In this document: in pieces, positions 1-8,765 of the stretch
Layout: the number at the start of each line of letters is the position of its first letter
How positions within the stretch are numbered: position 1 is the stretch's first letter
DNA from: Amycolatopsis umgeniensis
GTDB lineage: Bacteria; Actinomycetota; Actinomycetes; Mycobacteriales; Pseudonocardiaceae
Length of the DNA: 64,000 bases
Assembly (NCBI RefSeq): GCF_014205155.1
Contig: NZ_JACHMX010000001.1
Location: forward strand, 434,001-498,000
Direction: 5' to 3'
Made by a program: the position numbers and the translations under genes
Notes under the pieces: model-generated
What the model was told of the DNA's origin: nothing
Seen by the model: the letters and a program-made list of their open reading frames with translations, nothing else
Database searches by the model: none

Positions 1-2764
1 GGGTGTTCTTGTCGATGTCGAAACCGAAGTTGCCTTCGTGCGGGTGGTTGATGCCGCCCGCGTTCTGCGGCTCGATCTGCGAGTACAGCTGCGAATGCCA
101 CATGCCGGCACCGCGGATCGTCACGTTGGAGATGCCGATCTGGTTGTACTGGCCGCCGCCGTTGGGCACGTTCGGGTCGTCGGTCAGGATCTTCTTCTCC
201 TGCCGCCACTGCCCCGCCGGGATCCAGACACAGCCGATCACGCCGTTCTGGTCGTCGGTGACCGCGCGCTGGATCGCCGCCGAGTCGTCGTTCCCGTCGT
301 TCGGCACCGCGCCGTACTCCGTGATCGACGTGCAGTTCGCCGGCTTCTGCGACGCCGGGGCGACCTGCTCCAGGTCGATGAGGTCGACGATGTAGAACGC
401 GGCGTTGTCCCCGCTGTCACGCTGCAGCTTGAACTTCGTGCCCGGCGGGTACGACTGGGCCAGCAGCGCGTGCGACTCGTCGAACAGCCGCCGAGCGTTG
501 GCCTGCGGGGTGTTCGTCAGGCCTTCGGGATCGTCGGTGCTGCCGTAGAGCCAGCTGTGCTTCGACGACAGCGTCAGCTTCTGCGCGAACGTGCCGTTGA
601 CGTACAGGCTGATCGTCGCGTCCTGTCCGCCACCGGCCGGCGCGTCGGGGATGGAGTTGCGCACGACGATCGAGTTCGCCTGGTTCGCCGACGTGAACTC
701 GACGTACTGGCCCTGGTTCGCCAGCCGCACGGATTTGCGGCCGGAGGATTCGGTCGCGAAGTTCGTGTGCCCGAACGTCCGCAGCGGGTCGGCCTCCAGC
801 AGCTGTCCTTGGTACTGCGCGGTTTCCGCTTCGTACTCGACGTACGGCACCGCCGCACCACGGCCGACCACGATCGCCCGCGAGAGTCCGTTGTTGGACT
901 CGTTGGTCTCCGCGACGGTGTTCGTCGAGTCGGCGGTCGCGGTGAGGGTCGCGCCACCGTCGGCCGCGGTCCACGTTCCCGAGATCGCGACGTTCGCGGT
1001 GGCGCCCGCCGCGATCGCGCCGGTGGCACCGGTCAGCGTGGTACCCCCGACGACCAGCCTGGTCACCGAAGCACCCGCGTCGCTCGTGCCGCGGTTGTGC
1101 ACCGCGACCGTGAACGACACCGCCGAACCGGCCACCGGGTTGGGCGGGTTCGACGTGATGCCGGTGATCTCGAGATCGGGCCCCGGCGACTGCGCGATCA
1201 CCAGCGGCGTCGGCGAGGTGTAGTTGTTGTTGGTTTCGTTCTGCTCGGCCACCGTCCCGGCGGGATCGACGACGGCAGCCACGCTGTAAGTACCCTGCGG
1301 CCGTGTTCCCGCGTTCACGGTCACGGTGGTGGACGCGCCGGCGGCGAGTGCCCCGACCGCCGCCTCGCCGACGACGGTGCCGCCGAGGCTGACGTTCAGG
1401 GTCGTCGCGGCCGCGTTCGCGGTGCCGGCGTTCTTCACCGTCGCCGAAACCGCGAGCTGACTGGTCTCCGTCGGATTCGACGGCGTCCACGTCGTGCCGG
1501 TGACGACTAGATCCGGGTTCGGCGCCGGGGTGCCGAACACCTGGAACTCCGCGACCTGTCCACCGGGGGCGCCGGAGTTGGCGAAGAACTGCAGACGGAG
1601 GTCCGACGCACGTCCGCTGACCGGGATGACCACCGAGTTCTGGCCGGTCGCCGGGTCGAAGCGGTGATCCGCCCGCGCCGACAGCGAGGTGAACGCGGCG
1701 GCGCCCTGCTCGCGGCCGAGGATCTCGAAGTTCTGCGTCCGCGCGCCCCAGATCGCGGCCGGGTCGAGCTTGACCACGACCGAGTCGACGTCCGCGTCGG
1801 TCCCGAGCTTCACCGTCAGGGAGTTCGGATACCCCGCGGCGGATTCCCAGTAGGTGGCGGTGTTGTTGTCGTTGGCGTTGGCGGCGACGAACGAGTGGAC
1901 CGCCGAAGTGGCCTCGATCGGTTTGCCCGCCGCCAGGTTCGCACCCGCGCTCGTCCCGGAGCGCACGACGTGGTTGCTGTCGCCGGATTCGTTGCCCGCC
2001 GCGTCCTTGGCCCGCACGAAGTACTCGACCCGTGTTCCTGTCGGCCGGGCCTCGGTGAACGTGGTGCCGGTGATCGTGGTGACCGGCGTGCCGTCCCGGT
2101 AGACGGTGTAGCCGGTGACACCGACATTGTCGGCCGAGGCCGACCACGTCAGCCGGATCTGGCCGGAGGCGGGCTCGGTCAGCGCGAGGTTCGCGGGCGC
2201 GCTCGGTGCCTGCGTGTCGCCGGTGTCCGGTCCGTACAGCTCGAACTCCGAAAGCTGCGCGGCGGGCCAGCGCGTGTTCGCGGTGACCTGCAACCGCACG
2301 TAGCGGGCCGACGTGGTCAGCGGGATCGTGACCGTGTTGGCGCCGGGGGTGAACGCGTAGCCGGCGGGAGCGGCGAGGTCGGTGAACGCCGCGCCGTCCG
2401 CGCTTCCGCGCACGGTCAGCGTCTGAGTGCGGGCTTCCCAGCCCGACGGCAGTTTCAGCACGATCCGCGAGAGGGTTTTGGCCGCCCCCAGGTCGGCCTG
2501 TATCCACTGCGGGAACGCGTTGTTCGCGGATTCCCAGTAGCTGTCCTGGTTTCCGTCGACGGCGTTCGAGACGGGATAGCCGGGCAACGCGCTGCTCGCC
2601 GACACCGTACGAGCCAACGGCACCTCGGCGAGCGCGGCCGGTCCGGGTGGGGCGGCGGGGTCCGGGGGTGGACCGCTCGCGGCGGACGCGAGGGAGAGTC
2701 CCGCGACGGAAAGCCCCGTGACCAGGAAACCGGCGATGAGCCGGGACAGGCGCATACGTGTCAT
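1..2764 (-). CDS. Secreted multidomain beta-helix glycoside hydrolase, probably GH87-like alpha-1,3-glucanase (partial)
   Basis: The reading frame is open from the start at 2764 to the window edge (921 codons), so the C-terminus is missing. A signal peptide (residues 1-29, MTRMRLSRLIAG start) is followed by a discoidin (F5/8C) domain at about 50-180, an FN3 domain at 190-270, a second discoidin domain at 275-405, two CARDB-like Ig repeats at 410-625, a CBM6/35-like domain at 630-765, and the beginning of a pectate-lyase-type beta-helix (YGAVPNDGNDDSAAIQRAV, then VTIRGAGMWHSQL). This domain string plus helix is typical of secreted polysaccharide lyases or hydrolases such as mycodextranase/alpha-1,3-glucanase; the exact substrate is inferred. 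Catalytic residues lie outside the window. An AGAAGAG-type RBS precedes ATG 2764; a second in-frame ATG is at 2755. Confidence 0.72.
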   Translation of the reverse strand, partial: MTRMRLSRLIAGFLVTGLSVAGLSLASAASGPPPDPAAPPGPAALAEVPLARTVSASSALPGYPVSNAVDGNQDSYWESANNAFPQWIQADLGAAKTLSRIVLKLPSGWEARTQTLTVRGSADGAAFTDLAAPAGYAFTPGANTVTIPLTTSARYVRLQVTANTRWPAAQLSEFELYGPDTGDTQAPSAPANLALTEPASGQIRLTWSASADNVGVTGYTVYRDGTPVTTITGTTFTEARPTGTRVEYFVRAKDAAGNESGDSNHVVRSGTSAGANLAAGKPIEATSAVHSFVAANANDNNTATYWESAAGYPNSLTVKLGTDADVDSVVVKLDPAAIWGARTQNFEILGREQGAAAFTSLSARADHRFDPATGQNSVVIPVSGRASDLRLQFFANSGAPGGQVAEFQVFGTPAPNPDLVVTGTTWTPSNPTETSQLAVSATVKNAGTANAAATTLNVSLGGTVVGEAAVGALAAGASTTVTVNAGTRPQGTYSVAAVVDPAGTVAEQNETNNNYTSPTPLVIAQSPGPDLEITGITSNPPNPVAGSAVSFTVAVHNRGTSDAGASVTRLVVGGTTLTGATGAIAAGATANVAISGTWTAADGGATLTATADSTNTVAETNESNNGLSRAIVVGRGAAVPYVEYEAETAQYQGQLLEADPLRTFGHTNFATESSGRKSVRLANQGQYVEFTSANQANSIVVRNSIPDAPAGGGQDATISLYVNGTFAQKLTLSSKHSWLYGSTDDPEGLTNTPQANARRLFDESHALLAQSYPPGTKFKLQRDSGDNAAFYIVDLIDLEQVAPASQKPANCTSITEYGAVPNDGNDDSAAIQRAVTDDQNGVIGCVWIPAGQWRQEKKILTDDPNVPNGGGQYNQIGISNVTIRGAGMWHSQLYSQIEPQNAGGINHPHEGNFGFDIDKNT

Positions 2765-3079
2765 GGCGTCTTCTCTTCTTTGAGACAGCGGGGAGGGAGC
2801 CAGAGCGTTACGAGCATGCAACAACCCGGAGACAAAATGCAAGAAGTTGACATGTTTCAGAAATTTTGCGACTGCCGATGGAGGCGGCCGTACTCGGCTC
2901 ACATCTCGGCCATACTGTGGGCGACCGCCGGGTCACGTCGCGAGCAGGTCAGCTCATACTCGTGCACTGAACTCAGCCAATTTCTTGTGACACAAGGGAA
3001 ATCAGCGCCACGTATTCCGTAATTCGGGAGTACGTGCGTACACTCAAACGCAGGCAAGCCGCGTGGAGGTCGATTCCTA
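2765..3079. promoter_or_regulatory. Gap between divergent genes with operator-like repeats
   Basis: This 315-bp stretch holds no convincing gene and must carry promoters for the leftward glycosidase and the rightward small protein. It is less GC-rich than its surroundings around 2815-3025. Two direct ATGCAA copies lie at 2816-2821 and 2837-2842, 21 bp apart (two helical turns). A near-palindrome GTACG-tg-CGTAC sits at 3030-3041 shortly upstream of the rightward gene. Whether any regulator binds these sites is unknown. Confidence 0.4.
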
Positions 3080-3436
3080 ATGGACGTGACAAAAACCTTG
3101 AGGTCCGCACTCACGGGGACGACAACCGAGTCACGGTCCGCCGTCCGGGAGCTGCGGCGGGAGACCGAAGACCTCGTGGCCCGCCGGGCAGGCAGGACCG
3201 CGAACCGGCTGACGGAACTGGGCGAACGGCTCGCCGATCTGGTCCTGGTCTCCGGGAGCAAACTCGCGGGTATGGCCGATCGGCACAGCAGGCCCGTCGG
3301 CGAGGGCGTGCGCCGGGAAGCCGGTCGGATCGGCGATTCGGTGGAGCGGCTGTCCGCCACACTGTCGGACCGGGCGATCCTCCTCGCCGAGGAACTGCTC
3401 GAGCCCGCGCCGCCCAGGAAACGCCGTCGTCGATAG
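3080..3436 (+). CDS. Small charged helical protein of unknown function
   Basis: 118 residues, rich in Arg, Glu, Ala and Leu, with no signal peptide or membrane segment. The sequence looks like one long amphipathic helix or coiled coil (ELRRETEDLVARR, LTELGERLADLV, GDSVERLSATLSDRAILLAEELL) ending in a very basic tail PPRKRRRR that could bind nucleic acid. A GGAGG at 3065-3069 sets ATG 3080. I do not recognise a family. It stands alone between the divergent secreted glycosidase and the protease; no operon partner is visible. Confidence 0.7.
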   Translation: MDVTKTLRSALTGTTTESRSAVRELRRETEDLVARRAGRTANRLTELGERLADLVLVSGSKLAGMADRHSRPVGEGVRREAGRIGDSVERLSATLSDRAILLAEELLEPAPPRKRRRR

Positions 3437-3689
3437 CCGCGCGTAGCGCTTGCGACCACGCGTCTCAACGGTGCCATCGGCACTCCCGTGCCGACAGTCC
3501 GGGATCGATGCCGTTCTGCGCGGCCTTCTCCCGTCTTTAGTCGCTATCAACCGCCGCATCCGCTTGCCTAGCATGGGAAAAACCGGCAGCGGATCCGGCC
3601 GGGCGACCCCTGGCGATCCCCTCGCGGCCATGAACGGGCGACCCGTCGATTCCCCTTTTCTTTGTAGTTCCCTGCAGTGGAAGGCACCC

Positions 3690-4343
3690 ATGCGCATCCG
3701 AGTTCTCCTCACCGCACTGCTGTGCGCGGCCGGGCTCACGACGGCCGCACCCGCCGCCGGCGCGGCCCCCATCATCGACGGCGAATACGCCAAGTCCGGG
3801 CCGTGGGCCGCCATGATCGAGCAGAACGGTGAGCAGTGGTGCTCCGGTTCGATCATCAGCGCCCGCTGGGTACTCACCGCCCAGCACTGCATCGACGAAG
3901 CCGGTGCCGAGTATTCGGTCCGGGTGGGCGATATCGACCACCGGGCTGGGACTTACGCCGTCGTGGCCGACATCTACACGCCTTCCAGCGGTGCCGACAT
4001 CGCGCTGCTGCGGCTCGACCGCTCGATCAGCACGACGTACGCGTCCCTCGGCACTTCGGTCGCCGCCGGTGACACCGAATACGTTTATGGCTGGGGCTAC
4101 AACGAAGACGGTGATCTGCAGCGGTACCTCAAGGTCGCCCGGATGAAGGTGTCCAGTGTCGGGAATGGACTGATCAAGGCGCGCAGGGGCGACGGGCTGA
4201 CCAACGGCGGCGACTCCGGCGGGCCGGTCTTCGTCGGCGGCAAGCAGGTCGGCGTGCACATCGCCGGGAACAAGGTGGACAGTTCGACGCATACGAGCAT
4301 CGCGGCCAACCGCACCTGGATCCGCGACACGTCCGGCGTCTAG
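3690..4343 (+). CDS. Secreted trypsin-like serine protease (S1)
   Basis: 217 residues. A Sec signal peptide (1-25, ending AAGAAP) is followed by a chymotrypsin-fold domain with the complete triad: His66 in LTAQHC, Asp103 in GADIALLRLD, Ser176 in GGDSGGPV. Cys51/Cys67 would form the usual His-loop disulfide. There is almost no propeptide: the mature N-terminus would be close to IIDGEYA, resembling the IVGG-type activated end of S1 enzymes. ATG 3690 follows GGAAGG; longer upstream reading frames lack a signal peptide and were rejected. Expected role is extracellular protein digestion. A perfect hairpin follows the stop codon. Confidence 0.9.
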   Translation: MRIRVLLTALLCAAGLTTAAPAAGAAPIIDGEYAKSGPWAAMIEQNGEQWCSGSIISARWVLTAQHCIDEAGAEYSVRVGDIDHRAGTYAVVADIYTPSSGADIALLRLDRSISTTYASLGTSVAAGDTEYVYGWGYNEDGDLQRYLKVARMKVSSVGNGLIKARRGDGLTNGGDSGGPVFVGGKQVGVHIAGNKVDSSTHTSIAANRTWIRDTSGV

Positions 4344-4354
4344 CTCGGGTGAAC

Positions 4355-4390
4355 CGGTCCGGGAGCGGTGGCGCCACCGCTCCCGGACCG
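4355..4390 (+). terminator. Perfect inverted repeat after the protease gene
   Basis: Two 18-bp arms (CGGTCCGGGAGCGGTGGC and its exact complement) abut with no spacer, 11 bp after the protease stop. There is no T-tract, as is common for actinobacterial terminators. It also shows that the next gene begins at 4410 and not within this repeat. Confidence 0.7.
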
Positions 4391-4409
4391 CTTGAGAGGC
4401 AGGTGCAGC

Positions 4410-5408
4410 GTGGCATCGGTGACTCCCCCGGACGGGTTAGGCGCGCAGCTGAGCAGGCTGGGCCTCGGCGAACCCGCCGCCCGGATCTATCGCCGGATGC
4501 TCGAAAGCGCGCCGGTGACCGCCGAGGAACTGACGCGATGGGAAGACGACGTCGAGACCGTCCAACTGGCCTTGAAGGAACTGGCGGACGCAGGGCTCGC
4601 GGTGTCGTCCGGAGTGGACGGAACCGAGTTCCTCCCCTCGAACCCCAGTGAGGCGCTGGCCGCGCTGACCACGCGACGCCAGGCGGAACTGCACGACGCG
4701 CGGCTCGCCGTCCAGACCGCGTACCGCGCCTTTCGGCGAGCGCACTCGGGGATGCCGCAGGCGCAAGACCTGCTCGAAGTGGTCACCGGCGACGCCATCG
4801 TTCCCCGCTTGCAGCACCTCGCGACCATGGTGCGGCATCAGGTGCGCCGTCTCGATTCCCCGCCCTACTTCACCGGCGGCCGCCGGAATCTCCTCGAGGA
4901 AGAGCAGTTACGGCGCGGGATCACCTACCGCTGTGTCTACAGTGGAGCGTCACTGGGCGATCCCGGCTATCTCACCGGGAACATCCTTCCGTGCCTGCGA
5001 GCCGGAGAGCAGGCACGGCTGCTGCCCGAACTCCCGGTGAAGCTGACGCTTTTCGACGACCGGGCGGCCACCATCGCGCTGACCATCCGCGAGGCCGACC
5101 GCAACCAGTCCATCGTCATCGTGCGCCCCTGCAGCCTCTTCTCCGCGCTGGAAGGGTTGTTCGAAACCTCGTGGGCCGCGGCACTCCCCCTCGACCAGGA
5201 ATGCCGGGCTTCGGAGCAGCCGATCCGGCCGATCGAACGAGAACTGCTGATCCTGCTCGCCGCCGGGCGCAAGGACGACGAGATCGCCGCCGAACTCGGC
5301 GTCAGCAGGCGCACGCTGTTCCGCTATCTCGAAACCCTGATGGACCGCGCCGGTGTCTCCAGCCGGTTCCAGCTGGGGGTTTTCGCCGCTCACAACGGCT
5401 GGTTCTGA
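4410..5408 (+). CDS. TrmB/LuxR-type transcriptional regulator
   Basis: 332 residues from GTG 4410, which is 10 bases after GAGAGG; an upstream in-frame ATG falls inside the terminator hairpin. The N-terminal 75 residues look like a degenerate TrmB-like winged helix (LSRLGLGEPAARIYRRML). The middle resembles a phospholipase-D-like effector region. The C-terminal 65 residues are a LuxR-type HTH (RELLILLAAGRKDDEIAAELGVSRRTLFRYLETLMDRAG). This combination is common in actinobacterial helix-turn-helix regulators near secondary metabolism or secreted enzymes. Target genes cannot be told from the sequence. Confidence 0.75.
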   Translation: MASVTPPDGLGAQLSRLGLGEPAARIYRRMLESAPVTAEELTRWEDDVETVQLALKELADAGLAVSSGVDGTEFLPSNPSEALAALTTRRQAELHDARLAVQTAYRAFRRAHSGMPQAQDLLEVVTGDAIVPRLQHLATMVRHQVRRLDSPPYFTGGRRNLLEEEQLRRGITYRCVYSGASLGDPGYLTGNILPCLRAGEQARLLPELPVKLTLFDDRAATIALTIREADRNQSIVIVRPCSLFSALEGLFETSWAAALPLDQECRASEQPIRPIERELLILLAAGRKDDEIAAELGVSRRTLFRYLETLMDRAGVSSRFQLGVFAAHNGWF

Positions 5409-5504
5409 TGCCGCCCTCACCCGGATGGGGTCACCCGGGCAAGACATCCCCGCTGCGACGACGGCCGGAGCAGCGCAAGATGATCTTGAGAGGAGGGCGG
5501 CATC

Positions 5505-5636
5505 ATGGGCAATCACCGTCAGCAAGACGACCCGGCGTCGCTCCGGATCGCCACCGTCGGCCTGCGGGTGTTCGCGGTCGTCGTCGCGGTCGCGGCCTGC
5601 GCCTGGCTGGCGCTCTGGCTCGCGTTCAGTCTTTGA
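5505..5636 (+). CDS. Tiny single-pass membrane protein
   Basis: 43 residues: a polar N-terminus (MGNHRQQDDPASLR) and one hydrophobic segment at about 21-43 (RVFAVVVAVAACAWLALWL). A strong GAGGAGGG RBS at 5490-5497 precedes ATG 5505, which is the main argument that it is a gene. Its end overlaps the end of the convergent Pro-rich gene by 11 bp. No family recognised. Confidence 0.6.
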   Translation: MGNHRQQDDPASLRIATVGLRVFAVVVAVAACAWLALWLAFSL

Positions 5637-5829
5637 GCCCGGCCGTTCCCGGCTGAGGTCCCGGTCCCGGTCCCGGTTCGGGAAGCGGCTCGGGGACCCC
5701 GGGGTCCGGGAGCGGCTCGGGCCTACCCGGGTCCGGCACCGGCTCGGGAACACCGGGATCGGGGACTCCGGGATCCGGCGGCATCGGGTTCGGCGGCGCC
5801 GGGGGCGCGGTCATTCGAGCACTCGTCAT
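5626..5829 (-). CDS. Small proline-rich repeat protein
   Basis: 67 residues, about 40 percent proline, built of degenerate PDPGVPEP-type repeats (PDPGVPDPGVPEPVPDPGRPEPLP). No signal peptide or membrane helix. A textbook AGGAGGT lies 5 bases before ATG 5829, unusual for a spurious frame. Such extended polyproline-type segments are often wall-spanning or binding linkers in larger proteins; here the whole product is the repeat. Function unknown, and it could be a non-coding artefact of repetitive DNA. Confidence 0.45.
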   Translation of the reverse strand: MTSARMTAPPAPPNPMPPDPGVPDPGVPEPVPDPGRPEPLPDPGVPEPLPEPGPGPGPQPGTAGLKD

Positions 5830-5883
5830 CGCAGTACCTCCTGATCACGCGGCTACCCGTTGCGTCACCGCCTGAAACGACTG

Positions 5884-5903
5884 CTTAGGCGGCAGCGCCT
5901 AGG
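5884..5903. terminator. Short hairpin at the 3' end of the second protease gene
   Basis: CTTAGGCG at 5884-5891 pairs with CGCCTAGG at 5896-5903 (one G-T pair, 4-base loop). It overlaps the stop codon of the leftward protease gene and faces the Pro-rich gene start, so it could end protease transcription. Confidence 0.45.
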
Positions 5904-6651
5904 CCGTATGGGTGACGATCCAGTCCGCGATGACGTCCGCGCGGGAGGTCGTCTCGATCCCGGCGTGCGGGCAGTTCGGCCCGGTGGCCTCCAGTGAGAC
6001 CAACGCGCCGCTTTTGCCTCCCGGGACGAAATACGGGGCGCCCGAGTCGTACGTGCAGGCGCTGGTCGTGATCGCCGGGGCCGCGCCGCGGACGCCCACT
6101 GTCGTCGGGGCCACCGTCGCCACCTGGACGGTGCCTTGCTGCATGCGCGTCGCCGGAGCGGGATTCGTGGCGGTCAAGCTGCCCCAGCCCGCCAGCGTCA
6201 ACTGCTGACCGACCTTCGGGAGCACGCGGTTCACCGTCAGCGGCGGCACCGTGCTCACCGGGGTGTCCAGTTTGATGAGCGCAACGTCGTTTTCCCTCGC
6301 CTGCAGCACTTCGGTCGCCCTGCGGGCCACACCCGATTCGGTCGCTTCGTCGACCAGGCCCAACGTCACCGTCGTCGGATACGGGATCTTGCCCGAGACG
6401 CGCTTGCGGTTCGCGTCGTGGAAGCAGTGCCCGGTGGTGACGACCCAGCCGGGCGCGATCAGCGCGCCCGTGCAGTAGCTGCTGTAGGTGGAACCGTCCG
6501 GGCGTGGGATCTTCGTCATCGCGATCTTCGCGACGAACCCGAATTGCCCTGGTGGGACATCCGTGCCGTGGGCGACGTCCGGCGCGGCGGACGCGGCCGG
6601 AGCGGCGATGATGGTCAGGACAGCAGCGGCCAGCAGGGCGCGCAGACGCAA
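5899..6651 (-). CDS. Secreted trypsin-like serine protease with variant active-site loop
   Basis: 250 residues from TTG 6651, preceded by GAAGGG. Signal peptide 1-23 (ALLAAAVLTIIAAPAASAAP). S1 fold with His75 (VTTGHCF), Asp122 (ENDVALIKLD) and a putative Ser203 in CTYDSGAPYF. The usual GDSGGP is changed to YDSGAP, so both glycines flanking the oxyanion-hole motif differ. It may be a low-activity or specialised protease. The frame continues upstream past 7000, but that extension lacks an RBS, a signal peptide at its start and any domain, and it overlaps the LysR gene. It lies downstream of the LysR gene with a 74-bp gap. Confidence 0.82.
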   Translation of the reverse strand: MRLRALLAAAVLTIIAAPAASAAPDVAHGTDVPPGQFGFVAKIAMTKIPRPDGSTYSSYCTGALIAPGWVVTTGHCFHDANRKRVSGKIPYPTTVTLGLVDEATESGVARRATEVLQARENDVALIKLDTPVSTVPPLTVNRVLPKVGQQLTLAGWGSLTATNPAPATRMQQGTVQVATVAPTTVGVRGAAPAITTSACTYDSGAPYFVPGGKSGALVSLEATGPNCPHAGIETTSRADVIADWIVTHTA

Positions 6652-6725
6652 TTTCTTACCCTTCGTCGTTGAGGGTTCCGAGGCTAGGACCCACTGCCCG
6701 ACAAGGGGAATTCCCCGACCAGGTG

Positions 6726-7700
6726 TCACCCGATGGCACGCCGGGCGACGACGGGGTCGCCGCGACGGGCGAGCCAGTGCCGATAGGTGTGGCTGCTGTC
6801 GGTGTCGGACCGGTAGGCCGTCTCGGCAGCGGCGATCAAGGCGTCGCTCGTCCCGCCGAAGGCACCCGAGGTGTTCCAGGCGATCAGATACCGCATCCAC
6901 AACGGATCTCCCGTGAGAGGGCGGATCGCGATTCCGAGCGTGGCGGGAAAGGTGACCTGGCACGGGGAAATCGCCCGGCCCGCCGCGATCAACCGTTGCA
7001 GTGGCCGGAGTTCCGTACTCCGGTGGGCGACCTGCGGCCGGAATCCCGCCAGCGCACAGGCTTCCTCGAAGCACTCCGGCCAACCGGCGCCGTCGGACGG
7101 CCCGAGCACCCACCGTTCCCCGGCTAGGTCGGCGAGGTCGATCTCGGCGCCCCGGGCGGCCGGATGGTTCGCGGCGATCGCCACGAACACCGGTTGCGCG
7201 GCGAGCGGCCGCAACACCACTCCCGGTGCCGCGGGCAGGGCGTGACCGGGATAGTCGGCGACGACGGCGGCGTCGAGTTGGCCGCCCGCCACGAGATCCA
7301 GCAGCCGCAAGGGCGAGAACTCGGTGGTCACCGAAACCGCTTGCGCCCGGCCGGAATCACCCAGCCGGTCCGCCAGCTCGACGACCATCGAGCCGCCGAT
7401 CCCACCCAGCGCGACAGGACGCTTCTCCTCGTCCGCCAGCCAGCGCGCCGCGTCCTGGTGCAACGTGTCCGCCGCGGCGAGCACGGTCCGCGCGCGGGCG
7501 AGGACGCATTCGCCGAACGCCGTGGGGAAGACGCCGTCGCGGCTGCGGACGAACAAGGTTCCGCCGAACGCGCGCTCGATCCGTTGCACGGCGGCGGTCA
7601 GCGCGGGCTGCGTGCTCCCGATCCCGATCGCCGCGCGCGTGATGCTGCCGGCGTCCGCGACGGCGCACACCACCCGCAGATGACGTAACTCGACATCCAT
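6726..7700 (-). CDS. LysR-family transcriptional regulator
   Basis: 324 residues. N-terminal winged helix (MDVELRHLRVVCAVADAGSITRAA, then STQPALTAAVQRIERAFGGTLFVR) followed by a LysR substrate-binding domain from about residue 90. ATG 7700 is the first residue of the canonical LysR N-terminus. It is divergent from the M64 peptidase gene (start 7794), the usual arrangement for a LysR regulator of the neighbouring gene; the 93-bp gap would hold the shared control region. Effector unknown. Confidence 0.9.
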   Translation of the reverse strand: MDVELRHLRVVCAVADAGSITRAAIGIGSTQPALTAAVQRIERAFGGTLFVRSRDGVFPTAFGECVLARARTVLAAADTLHQDAARWLADEEKRPVALGGIGGSMVVELADRLGDSGRAQAVSVTTEFSPLRLLDLVAGGQLDAAVVADYPGHALPAAPGVVLRPLAAQPVFVAIAANHPAARGAEIDLADLAGERWVLGPSDGAGWPECFEEACALAGFRPQVAHRSTELRPLQRLIAAGRAISPCQVTFPATLGIAIRPLTGDPLWMRYLIAWNTSGAFGGTSDALIAAAETAYRSDTDSSHTYRHWLARRGDPVVARRAIG

Positions 7701-7793
7701 CACGCGGACCTTATGGCCACTTGGGATGTGCCGGAAGCCGTCGAAAGTCGGGATCGTTTTTCGTACTCCCCCCTCCTCCTGCAAGGAGTACGC

Positions 7794-8765
7794 ATGCGAC
7801 GCGCATGTCTCATGTTCGCGCTGACCGCGACCCTCGTCACCGGCCTCGTCCCCGCGACGGCTTCGGCGGCTCCCCGGTTCACGACTTCGATGGAAGCCTT
7901 CGAACCCGGGGGAACCATCACCCGGGTGGACGTCACCCGGCCGTCTTCGGACAGAACCGCCGCGCCACGGCTCGCCGCGAACGCCGCCGCGGCGAAGCCG
8001 ATCGAAATCAACGGCCCCAGCGAGACCACCTTCGACCTGGTCTTCGTCGGAGACGGCTACACGTCGACACAGCTGGGCACGTACTCGCAGCACGTCCGCT
8101 CCAGCATCTCGGCGCTGTTCGCCATCGAGCCGTACAAGAGCTACCGCAAACAGTTCAATCTCTGGCAGGTCGACGTCGTGTCCGCGCAATCCGGCGTCAC
8201 CAACGACCCGACCCAGGGGGTGCGGCGCAACACCGCGCTGGGCTCCTACTTCTGGTGCGGCGGCATCGAACGGCTGTTGTGCGTCAACGAAACCAAGGCG
8301 AACCAGTACGCCGCGGCCGCGCCGGACGTCGATCAGGTCATCATGCTCGCGAACACGACCAAATACGGTGGCGCGGGTGGCGGCGTCGCGACTTCCTCCG
8401 GCGGCAACATCCAAGCCAGCCAGATCGTCGCCCACGAACTCGGGCATTCCATCGGCGGGCTTGCCGACGAATACGACTACGGCACCTGCGAAACCCGCGA
8501 ACCCCGGGAGCCCAACGCGTCCGCGCTCACCGCCGCGCAGATGCGGGACCGCCGCGCCAAGTGGTACACGTGGCTCGGCAAGCCCTCCCCCGACGGCGGC
8601 ACTGTCGGCGCCTACGAAGGTTCCCGCTACTGCAAGACCGGGATGTACCGGCCCAGCGTGAACTCACTCATGCGCACCCTCGGGCAGCCGTTCAACCCGC
8701 CGGGCACCGAAGCCATGATCGCCGGATTCCACCGCGAAGCCGCCCAGCGGGCACACCACCACTAA
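7794..8765 (+). CDS. Secreted M64-family zinc metallopeptidase
   Basis: 323 residues. Signal peptide 1-25 (ends ATASAAP). The zinc site HELGH at 214-218 is followed by GGLADEY (Asp225, Glu226), the HExxH-x-x-x-x-L-x-DE pattern of IgA-peptidase-M64 proteins. LVFVGDGYT at about 82-90 is also typical of the family. AAGGAG precedes ATG 7794. The natural substrate in a soil organism is probably not IgA; general extracellular proteolysis is inferred. The last 4 bases overlap the convergent SRPBCC gene. Confidence 0.88.
   Translation: MRRACLMFALTATLVTGLVPATASAAPRFTTSMEAFEPGGTITRVDVTRPSSDRTAAPRLAANAAAAKPIEINGPSETTFDLVFVGDGYTSTQLGTYSQHVRSSISALFAIEPYKSYRKQFNLWQVDVVSAQSGVTNDPTQGVRRNTALGSYFWCGGIERLLCVNETKANQYAAAAPDVDQVIMLANTTKYGGAGGGVATSSGGNIQASQIVAHELGHSIGGLADEYDYGTCETREPREPNASALTAAQMRDRRAKWYTWLGKPSPDGGTVGAYEGSRYCKTGMYRPSVNSLMRTLGQPFNPPGTEAMIAGFHREAAQRAHHH

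Noticed and set aside
38..2507. Long overlapping open frames (490, 696 aa) across the beta-helix hydrolase
   Set aside because: Compositionally extreme Arg/Gly-rich shadows typical of high-GC DNA; the true frame has a signal peptide and recognisable domains.
3450..3689. N-terminal extension of the first protease
   Set aside because: Would place the signal peptide internally at residue 80; ATG 3690 has an RBS and the signal peptide at the start.
6652..7113. N-terminal extension of the second protease
   Set aside because: Runs antiparallel-free through the LysR 3' end with Arg-rich composition and no signal peptide; TTG 6651 has an RBS and signal sequence.
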